Part shown: positions 31,901-35,922 of the stretch, one piece after another
Numbering within the stretch: position 1 is the first letter of the stretch
Layout: each line of letters opens with the position of its first letter
Source: Chara braunii
Lineage: Eukaryota > Streptophyta > Charophyceae > Charales > Characeae
Assembly: GCA_003427395.1 (NCBI GenBank)
Contig: BFEA01000423.1
Coordinates: 1,269,975-1,305,896, forward strand
Length of the DNA stretch: 35,922 nt
Direction of reading: 5' to 3'
Translations under genes and position numbers: made by a program
Notes under the pieces: model-generated
Told to the model about the DNA's origin: nothing
Seen by the model: the letters and a program-made list of their open reading frames with translations, nothing else
The model's database searches: none

Positions 31901-32818
31901 ATTCTGGATTATTGACCGACTCTCGTGTGACACCTGTCGGGGCAGAGATGCGGTGCGTCTTGGTTGTGGCATTCATCATCTATGCCATCACCATTATCAA
32001 TCTACTGCGACTACCGCTGTCTGTGCTGAAGGGTGTCCAACATTTCCTCATTGTACACATCCCTATCACCCAGATATACGTTGTCCCTNTTGTGCCCAAG
32101 GACGCTATCAGAACTTCATGACGCCGCATGTGATGAACGTCCTGCTGTTCTTTTGACATGTGGACAACATGTCCTCTGTCAGGACTGTTTTGATGGGATG
32201 GTTCGTGCTAGCCGTCCTGCTGAATGCTGTGCTGGCGCAACTCTCCTTGGGTATCCTTGTGAACATCCACATCATCCTCACCTAAGCTGTCCTATCTGCC
32301 AAGGTGGGAACAGTTAAAGAAAAAAAGAAAAAAAGAGAAAAAAAAAATAAAAAAAATAAGGAAAATGAACAAATATGTTGATCTATGGATGTGTTATTTG
32401 CTTTGTGACAATTGGATTATCTGTGGGATGTGTCATTTGCTTTGTTTCCCTGTCAGGAGGTTTCCTCCTTTTCTTTACCTCTTTGCCTTTTGGTTGCGTA
32501 CAAGTGGGTCCTTGTGACACACAGGGATGGGGGCAGCCAGCGCTCAACCTGTCATCCACGTGGCTGGCCTTGTATGTAAGAGGTGATGAATTCCTTCCTT
32601 CTTTTCCTTTCCGTGTTTTGCCTTTTTCCGCCTTTGCGCTCCGATTCACAGTGTGACAATATATATGATGATGATTACGAGTGATAGTGAGTGACATTCC
32701 TGATCCATGAAAGACAATTTGTCGACTGCAATTGCTGATCATTTGTCTTTAACTTGTGTTGCAGGTTTTGGTTGTTTCTGGTGAGACTGGTTGTGGTAAA
32801 ACAACTCAGCTTCCTCAG
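18085..32818 (+). CDS. DExH1-like: DExH-box ATP-dependent RNA helicase, DHX36/DExH1-like, 5' part (six exons)
   Basis: Spliced coding sequence of 323 residues from exons 18085-18291, 23944-24098, 26127-26226, 28518-28874, 30689-30784 and 32765-32818. All five joins keep frame and use GT-AG. Order: Gly/Arg-rich N-terminus (12-49), [12 protein letters not shown] motif (52-63), a segment with NYGREG, then [14 protein letters not shown] (132-145), a hydrophilic low-complexity linker, AFRRKLPAF, and Walker A GETGCGKT (311-318). This matches the N-terminal half of plant DExH1-type helicases; relatives unwind RNA, and animal DHX36 resolves G-quadruplexes. The DEIH box, helicase C, HA2 and OB domains are not in the window; intron 6 is over 3.1 kb. 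Introns are 1.8-5.7 kb and filled with repeats. Confidence 0.93.
18441..18554. mobile_element. MITE family copy A (about 114 bp)
   Basis: Inverted arms: GGTACCTTGTTCCTCCGAAT at the left and its approximate complement ending GGAGGAAGACAATAGTA at the right; inner parts GGTCATTTTCGCTGCAT and ATACGGCTGTAATGACC also pair. Same family as 18989 and 23718. In helicase intron 1. Confidence 0.75.
18703..18770 (+). mobile_element. Poly(A)-only insertion flanked by 12-bp direct repeats
   Basis: AATTGCTTGCTG occurs at 18703-18714 and 18759-18770. Only TTCCC and about 40 A lie between. This has the form of a target-site duplication around an extremely 5'-truncated retroposon. Confidence 0.65.
18989..19107. 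mobile_element. MITE family copy B
   Basis: The left arm has GACGCACGGTCATTGTCGCT; the right arm has TATAGCTATACTGACCATGC and ends GGGGGAAGACGGTAGTC. The arms pair imperfectly and match copies A and C. Confidence 0.7.
19412..19448 (+). ncRNA. Hammerhead ribozyme-like motif, copy 1
   Basis: Core CUGACGA (fits CUGANGA), stem II GUUGG/CCGAC (one G-U pair) around UGAAACU, then GAAAC and AGUUUGUC. Stem III would be only ACA/UGU closed by GUU, with GUC as the cleavage triplet. Very short stem III is known from the hammerheads of Penelope-like retroelements. I could not draw a good proximal stem I, so activity is uncertain. Confidence 0.6.
19509..19545 (+). ncRNA. Hammerhead ribozyme-like motif, copy 2
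   Basis: Core CUGAUGA, stem II GUCGG/CCGAC fully paired, GAAAC, stem III ACA-GUU-UGU and cleavage triplet GUC. Compared with copy 1 the two changes are at the free N7 position and a C-to-U in stem II that keeps pairing. CTGCCGACGG (19482-19491) and CCGTCGGCAG (19593-19602) could close the whole motif as a distal stem I, though the second can also pair locally. Confidence 0.65.
19971..20096. mobile_element. Tourist-like (PIF/Harbinger) MITE
   Basis: Terminal inverted repeats GGGCCCCGCTGCACCACTCA and TGAGTGGTGGAGGGAGGCCC are flanked on both sides by TTA (19968-19970 and 20097-20099), the 3-bp target duplication typical of PIF/Harbinger. 126 bp, non-coding. Confidence 0.75.
20974..21138. repeat. 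Poly(C) tract: 81 uninterrupted C, then further C-rich runs
   Basis: 81 consecutive C at 20974-21054, then C-rich sequence with T/A interruptions, including another run at about 21110-21138. Lies in helicase intron 1 on the sense strand. It makes the poly-Pro and poly-Gly shadow ORFs; exact length is likely approximate because of assembly limits. Confidence 0.9.
21265..21350. repeat. Imperfect duplication of about 45 bp
   Basis: CGGAAAGGTATTTTTGTGTT and GAGAGGAAAATTC recur as CGGAGAGGTATTTGTGTCC and GAGAGGAAAATTC. Confidence 0.75.
22216..22874. other. Assembly gap (659 N)
   Basis: Run of N inside helicase intron 1. Nothing can be said about its content. Confidence 1.
23718..23831. mobile_element. 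MITE family copy C
   Basis: Best preserved copy. CTACCGTCTTCCC at the left pairs with GGGAAGATGGTAG at the right; inner CGAATAGAGTGTATGG/TACATTCTATTCG and TATAGCTGTAT/ATACAGCTGTA also pair. Non-coding, intron 1. Confidence 0.8.
23871..23917 (+). repeat. (GT)n microsatellite just upstream of exon 2
   Basis: About 22 GT units ending 27 bases before exon 2; only GGGTCTATCTCTGATCTGTG and ATAACAG separate it from the exon. Confidence 0.95.
23944..24098 (+). CDS. DExH1-like: Helicase exon 2
   Basis: Acceptor GATAACAG/AAAGGG, donor CATTG/GTAAGT, ending in phase 2. Encodes [20 protein letters not shown], then an Asn-Lys-Gln segment and [20 protein letters not shown], matching the region before the [10 protein letters not shown] motif in plant DExH1-type proteins. 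A (GT)n tract ends 27 bases before the exon. Confidence 0.9.
24116..24256. repeat. 28-bp tandem array, five copies
   Basis: AAGTAACAAAAGGTCTACCC plus TTCTGTCC repeats five times with minor changes, starting 18 bases after the exon 2 donor. Confidence 0.93.
24294..24470 (+). mobile_element. tRNA-derived SINE
   Basis: Contains a Pol III A box-like TAACTCAGTTGG (24301-24312) and a B box-like GAGTTCGAACTCC (24343-24355) at tRNA spacing, an unrelated body, and an A-rich end near 24445-24475. The head is too degenerate for a working tRNA. Confidence 0.6.
24552..24751. repeat. 100-bp tandem duplication
   Basis: AGCTTCAACCCCTACACCCC begins both copies (24552 and 24652); both continue into CGAATTTTCGTGGAGTCTTC and CAAACCCCGGGTATGGA. 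The frame across it is open but has no recognised domain. Confidence 0.93.
24760..25630. other. Intron 2 filler, no gene recognised
   Basis: A small plus-strand ORF (24948-25256, [20 protein letters not shown]...) has no recognised domain. GGGCCTA(G/C)TAG motifs recur near 25299 and 25374. Probably repeat-derived intronic sequence. Confidence 0.4.
25712..25822. repeat. 57-bp tandem duplication
   Basis: CAGCGAGGTGGGCGGGGG, GAATAAAAA and GGAAACATAGCCT/GAAACATAGCCT occur twice in order. Confidence 0.85.
25875..25955. repeat. (GA)n microsatellite
   Basis: About 40 uninterrupted GA units in helicase intron 2. Confidence 0.97.
26127..26226 (+). CDS. DExH1-like: Helicase exon 3
   Basis: Acceptor TATTTAG/CCGGGA completes the split codon from exon 2. 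Encodes [20 protein letters not shown] then [13 protein letters not shown], the best conserved N-terminal signature of this family. Donor GAG/GTGTGT, phase 0. Confidence 0.95.
26899..26997. repeat. 33-bp tandem repeat, three copies
   Basis: GCATGTATATCGCCGCAGCC plus TTTGGATTAGGTG repeats at 26899, 26932 and 26965 with one substitution. On the minus strand it reads as MPPNPKAAA(V/I)Y repeats, but no gene is evident. Confidence 0.95.
27372..27437. repeat. 29-bp tandem array, left part (two copies)
   Basis: Units ACATCAAGAGAGGTTCGCTC plus GTAAGGTCA; the same array resumes at 27779. Confidence 0.88.
27438..27778. other. Segment splitting the 29-bp array
   Basis: 341 bases of unrelated sequence between the two halves of the array. 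It has an 87-codon plus-strand frame (27440-27700) without recognised domain and a short perfect hairpin CAGACGCTTCGCGTCTG (27469-27485). It may be an insertion into the array, or the array may have expanded around it. Confidence 0.5.
27779..27886. repeat. 29-bp tandem array, right part (about four copies)
   Basis: Same unit as 27372-27437, diverged by a few bases per copy. Confidence 0.9.
28041..28206. mobile_element. MITE-like hairpin (166 bp)
   Basis: The left end GTCACAAAAAGAGTTTGAAA... TACACTTTGGGC pairs with the right end GCCCAAAGTGTA...TTTCAAACTGTTTCTGTGAC. Non-coding, intron 3. No clear target-site duplication. Confidence 0.75.
28518..28874 (+). CDS. DExH1-like: Helicase exon 4
   Basis: Acceptor AACCGCAG/ATCACA. 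Starts [20 protein letters not shown], continuing the family pattern after the RADLD motif, then a hydrophilic, probably disordered linker. Ends KTKQARQQ in phase 0 before GTACGA. Confidence 0.9.
29020..29062 (+). other. Possible cryptic or poison exon in helicase intron 4
   Basis: A strong pyrimidine tract and acceptor (CTTTTCTTTTTTCTGAAAG/G) is followed 43 bases later by a good donor (CCCCAG/GTAATT). Inclusion between exons 4 and 5 would shift the frame (43 is not a multiple of three) and meet TGA at 29050-29052. Skipping joins exons 4 and 5 cleanly, so I treat it as optional. Inference only. Confidence 0.35.
29197..29280. mobile_element. Near-perfect hairpin (84 bp), MITE or miRNA-precursor-like
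   Basis: TTGCTGGAAGTGAA and TATCCTATCAT in the left arm match ATGATAGGATA and TTCACTTCCAGCAA in the right arm, with one 4-base internal mismatch and a 26-base loop. Confidence 0.75.
29536..29797. mobile_element. Nested foldback cluster
   Basis: The outer ends TTGATAGTTTTGTC and GACAGAACTATCAA are inverted. Inside, CCATAATATTAG, TTATGGTTTCGTCAATTGAT and AATGACGAAAATATTAG recur in both orientations, suggesting MITE-in-MITE insertion or repeated slippage. AT-rich, non-coding. Confidence 0.65.
30062..30155. repeat. 47-bp tandem duplication
   Basis: CCTATCGGTCGGCC and CGGCACCCCGCAACAAAAA recur as CCTACCGGTCGGCG and CGGCACCCCACAACAAAAA. Confidence 0.85.
30689..30784 (+). CDS. DExH1-like: Helicase exon 5
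   Basis: Acceptor GTGAATAG/GCCTCT. Encodes [20 protein letters not shown] then [12 protein letters not shown], the helix that precedes helicase motif I. Phase 0, donor CAG/GTGTGT. Confidence 0.95.
30888..32317 (+). pseudogene. Nested Josephin-like protease with two RING-like domains (one frameshift)
   Basis: Lies within helicase intron 5, same strand. First ATG in frame is 30888. After a Ser-rich region encoded by (TTC)n (about 31097-31240) comes a Josephin-like domain: catalytic Cys in [13 protein letters not shown] (codon 31494, residue 203), [12 protein letters not shown] matching the helical arm, [12 protein letters not shown], catalytic His in [11 protein letters not shown] (31785, residue 300) and an acidic third residue in WELWDGG (31830, residue 315). 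Josephin proteins such as ataxin-3 cleave ubiquitin chains. A RING-like domain follows (CDTC ... CGIHHLC ... CPxC, 31926-32093). A second, similar one ([11 protein letters not shown] ... CPIC, to 32299) is in the frame two bases on, so an indel near the N at 32089 or an assembly error breaks the gene. No introns seen; an A-rich tract follows the stop. Confidence 0.75.
31097..31240 (+). repeat. (TTC)n-rich tract encoding poly-Ser
   Basis: Imperfect TTC repeats, reading as Ser in the nested gene's frame and as Leu/Glu-rich shadows in others. Confidence 0.9.
32318..32365 (+). other. A-rich tract just after the nested gene's stop
   Basis: About 45 bases of mostly A begin one base after the TAA. 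It could be the remnant poly(A) of a retroposed copy, in line with the lack of introns. I found no flanking target-site duplication. Confidence 0.4.
32371..32460. repeat. Imperfect 36-bp duplication
   Basis: GGATGTGTTATTTGCTTTGT recurs as GGATGTGTCATTTGCTTTGT. Confidence 0.75.
32765..32818 (+). CDS. DExH1-like: Helicase exon 6, Walker A motif
   Basis: Acceptor TTGCAG/GTTTTG. Encodes [18 protein letters not shown], helicase motif I with the P-loop lysine. Phase 0, donor CAG/GTAGAG. The exon that should continue with the next strand is not found up to 35922. Confidence 0.97.
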
Positions 32819-32919
32819 GTAGAGTATTACTATCTACCCAGCCCAGGTCATGTGGATGAATGTTATGCACATGTACCTGTCAGTGAACTGATCACGAATC
32901 CAAATCCCTTTTTTTTGTT

Positions 32920-33654
32920 AGGCTACCAGCCGGACTGCCCGGGGACCTTGTTTGCCCAGCCAGCCCGGCCATGCAAGGGCCAAAGTAGGTCCCAGCAAAA
33001 AAAAAAAAAAGCTGAAAAAAGCTGAAAAAAACCTAGGAAGATTCTCACGCCCGGCCGGTTCTGCCCGGCCGGGCACCCAGGTGTGACGCCTGGGGTACCC
33101 CGGCGTGCAAAAAAAAATAAAAATAAGAACATATTTATTTTTAATTTCTGTGCTCTCCCAGAGGACCCCAAATCCGGGCTCATTTCTTTTTTTGCAAGTC
33201 GGCTGTCAAAGTTGGGGGGGAAGGATAATTGGTTTTAAGGGGGCTAAAGGGGTCTTAAGGGGGGTGCCTTTGTGTGATTCCGTTATTTTATTTTTTATCT
33301 CCAATTCTGTGAGGAATTGTAATGTGACCCTCAGCCCAAAGTCGTTTGTGTTTCAATTCTACACTTCATATTTTTTTTCTGATTTTTTTTTTTTTTTTTT
33401 TTTTTGCGCTAGGACTGCGCGGAACCCTGCCCGGGGGTCATGCCCGGCTGGGCACCCGGGCGTGTACGCGGGCAGAAGTTGGGTGCCTGGGCGCCCGGAA
33501 AAACAGCCTATAAAAAAAACTATGTTATGCAGAAAAATGAAGTGAACAACTTTTGACTCAGGGCCACATCGAAATTCTTTACCAAATAAGTTTTTTTTTT
33601 TTGTTTTTTTTTTGGCCCGGCTGGGCAAGTCGTCCCGGCCCATGCTGGTAGCCT
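32920..33654. mobile_element. Foldback element (735 bp) in helicase intron 6
   Basis: The termini AGGCTACCAGC and GCTGGTAGCCT are exact inverse complements, followed inward by TGCCCAGCC...CCCGGCC and GGCCCGGCTGGGCA. GC-rich inner segments with GCCCGGC and GGCACCC motifs also pair across the element. A/T homopolymers lie between. No ORF for a transposase. Confidence 0.75.
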
Positions 33655-33777
33655 TTTTGGTCTTTTTTTTGGCGAGTGATGGAGACTGGGGCCAGCGTCC
33701 CTTACAATATTGATGCCTACTATGCTTCCTTCAAGTTTTACAGTGAGGGCTGTATACCAGAGGAACATGTGGGTAAT

Positions 33778-33880
33778 GTAGGAGATGACGTTAGGTGTAG
33801 GGATGTTTGTGGAAGTTATGGGGATAGTACACTTATGGTGGTAGGAGATGAGGTTAGGTGTAGGGATATTTGTGGAATAA
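33778..33880. repeat. 63-bp imperfect tandem repeat
   Basis: GTAGGAGATGACGTTAGGTG and TAGGGATGTTTGTGGAA recur at 33841 with single changes. In the plus-strand frame (33676-33939) this gives (D/E)VRCRD(V/I)CG repeats; no known domain. Confidence 0.85.
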
Positions 33881-33899
33881 GTTATGGTGTAATGAACCC

Positions 33900-34327
33900 A
33901 GTCTGTAAGATACTTGCCAGATGTCGAAATACGAAGTAACTCAACTCTGAACAATGTCTCCAATAATCATAAATGTGATCTCTGATACAATGTCTCGTTT
34001 CCAGTTAGACGAAGAGAGTGGAGGGCAATATAGACAGAATAGAAGGTGGAAGAGGTAGTAACCATCAATGACCACAAAGAGAGTAGCCCAACATTTCCCA
34101 CTCCTTCTCCGGGCTTCCCCTCGCCTCCACGTCAGCAAAACAGTATCCAATAACGAACCTGACAGATCCTGATCACATCGAAGTGCCACGCGGCAAAGTT
34201 CTCTCGTGAAGACGTTGAAGACGTTCAGCAGCGTGCAATATCGACATCAACCACAGGTAAGTATCCCGTTTCCCTTCAATCATCCACAGATCCCGATCTC
34301 CCTCCTTGTCGTGCCCAACAGCAATGT
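33900..34327. other. Intron 6 sequence, no gene recognised
   Basis: No domain, repeat boundary or helicase exon visible. Confidence 0.4.
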
Positions 34328-34424
34328 AGACAGCGTGGCAAAGGCCACGTCAGCAATGAAGACAGAGTGGCATGTGCGACATCAGCAATGTCGAAGACAG
34401 TGTGGCCTTGCGCCACGTCAGCAG
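34328..34424. repeat. Imperfect 30-35-bp tandem repeat, three copies
   Basis: AGACAG(C/A/T)GTGGC ... CCACGTCAGCA units begin at 34328, 34360 and 34395; copies 1 and 3 each contain a short GTGGC/GCCAC hairpin. Confidence 0.75.
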
Positions 34425-35055
34425 AGGCTGGTGCTGAAGCAGAAAGCACCAGCAGGCAAGCAAGCAGCAGTCTCGCATCGTCGTCCACGGTGCCAGCGTC
34501 CAGCTAGCGTTCAGCCAGCGTCAAGGCAGCATAGCAAGACTGGATGTTGACTCCCTGGAGGCCGGACCTTATGTAATGTTTGACGAGGCTGTTCGGCCTC
34601 AGGTCTCCCATCCACAGTGGCTCAGGTTGACTCACAGCCGAAGGCCTGGATCGCGTACATTTGCAAACTTCCACTTGGTCCGAATGCTGTTTTGGTACCT
34701 GCATACAACAAGTGTGTGTGTCTTGACCGGCGGCCTGGGCTGGGTGCATGCAGACTTTGACTCTTGGCCCGCTGGGCAGTTGACCGTGGTCAACTGTCGG
34801 GTGCACAGGCCCTGAGCCTACTTGGGGTTTTCCTCCCCCTTGGCCTCTGCGACCTCAGACGGGGTCGCTGCCTGTGTGTGGGCCTGAGGCCACCTCAGGT
34901 GTTACATGCTGCGCCTGCACACGCAGGCCATTTTCCAGGCCTGCGTCCTTCAGGCCGAAAGCCTGAACTTCAGGCTGAAAGCCTGAAATCCAGGGCTTAC
35001 AGGCCCCATGTCGGTTCAGCCCGAAAGCCTGAATTCCAGGGCCTATCCCTGTGCC
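34425..35055. other. GC-rich region with repeated GCCTGAA/AGGCCTG motifs
   Basis: From about 34920, AGGCCTG, TTCAGGC, AAAGCCTGAA and CCAGGGC recur many times in both orientations. No coding region recognised; probably part of an unclassified repeat. Confidence 0.5.
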
Positions 35056-35191
35056 GTTTCAGACTAAAAATGGCAACAGCCTTTTTAGCCTGAAACGAAG
35101 GGCCATTTTCGGTCGTTCATCAGAACGACCGGCCCTGAAACTCAGGCACCGAACCAGGGTTTCGGGAACAGGCTATTCTTAGCCTGTTCCC
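35056..35191. repeat. Three strong hairpins in 136 bp
   Basis: Hairpin 1: GTTTCAG...CTAAAAA with TTTTTAG...CTGAAAC (35056-35096). Hairpin 2: CGGTCGTTC-ATCA-GAACGACCG (35110-35131). Hairpin 3: GGGAACAGGCTA-TTCT-TAGCCTGTTCCC (35164-35191), a perfect 12-bp stem. Confidence 0.9.
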
Positions 35192-35922
35192 ACGCCAGCC
35201 TCAGCAGGCTGCTGCACGCCAGCCCCTGGCACANTTCGGCATTGGCAAGAGCTGCCTCCTCGGCCTGGCTCGCCCTTCAGGCAGTCAGGAGGCAGGCCGA
35301 GGTAGTACATAGGAACCTCCCAGGCACTTCACGGGAAGGCAGAGAGGCAGTTGTAGTCTTCAGGATTCGGGAGCAGCACTCTGGAGGGAGCGCTGCAGAG
35401 TAGTAGTAGCGTTAGCTTGTAGTCTTCAGCGCTGGGCGCAGTAGGTAGCTGTAGTCTCCAGCGCTGGGCGCCATAGCTAGATAGTACTAGAGAGAGAGAG
35501 AGATTGGGTGGAGGCCAGAGGCACTCACCTGCAGCGCCGTTGCTCCAGCTTCGTCTTCGAGGTACCTGCAGCACAGGGCCAATACCACAGGTCAGTATCT
35601 GGCTCGTAACAGTGAGAGAGAGTTCTTCTTCTTCCTCTTCTCAGTCCACCATCTCCTTCTCCCCCTCTCAACATCTGACTTCACTCATCTGCAGACTACG
35701 AGAGAAGAGAGACAGAGCTTGGTGACATCGGATCCAGACTCGACTTTTGGGACTTCAGACATGGCAACGAGGGACTATTTGGGATTGGTGACCAAGACTT
35801 GGTGTTGACGACATTCCCATCTCTCTCCCTCCTTTCGTCTGATCCCTTCCTCTTCGTCTGTGTATGTCTGGACCTGGCGCTTTCTTCCTGTGTACAGCGC
35901 CAGGCTCCTTCACACCTGGTGA
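35192..35922. other. Right edge, no gene recognised
   Basis: Contains repeated GTAGTCT(T/C)CAG(C) and CAGCGCTGGGCGC motifs (35352-35472), a short (GA)n, and pyrimidine-rich sequence. The next helicase exon is not seen. One N at 35234. Confidence 0.4.

Noticed and set aside
34206-35922. Next helicase exons (DEIH box region)
   Set aside because: No frame encodes the expected motifs up to the right edge; they must lie further right.

Overview
The window looks like a repeat-rich streptophyte nuclear genome: a land plant or, more likely in my reading, a charophyte alga such as Chara. This placement is inference. It rests on a plant-type DExH-box helicase gene with GT-AG introns of 1.8 to 5.7 kb, a Ty3/gypsy element, dense foldback and MITE-like hairpins, long microsatellites, and an assembly with a 659-base N gap and scattered single Ns.

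Left third (1-13800). After a (TA)n tract and some local duplications, a decayed Ty3/gypsy retrotransposon lies on the minus strand. Read from right to left it has an aspartic protease region, an amber stop, reverse transcriptase/RNase H, then a separate integrase ORF with an N-terminal PHD finger. Two unrecognised ORFs follow, each joined to the ORF before it by an ATGA stop/start overlap. A gag-like frame with three in-frame stops lies head-to-head on the opposite strand (10392-11612).

Middle (13800-18084). No confident gene. There are small tandem repeats, a 1.4-kb foldback element whose arms repeat ATGCCCCT about every 30 bases, a short hairpin, and then five G-boxes at an exact 22-base period ending 91 bases before a start codon.

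Right half (18085-35922). The main host gene is the 5' part of a DExH-box RNA helicase of the DHX36/Arabidopsis DExH1 type. Six exons (18085-18291, 23944-24098, 26127-26226, 28518-28874, 30689-30784, 32765-32818) join in frame into 323 residues ending just after the Walker A motif; the rest lies beyond the window. Its introns hold a tandem pair of hammerhead-ribozyme-like motifs, a three-copy MITE family, a Tourist-like MITE, a tRNA-derived SINE, an 81-base poly(C) tract, a possible poison exon and several foldbacks. Intron 5 carries a nested same-strand gene for a Josephin-like cysteine protease (deubiquitinase fold) followed by two RING-like domains, interrupted by one frameshift. I regard that domain combination, the post-integrase ORFs and the hammerhead pair as the most novel content.
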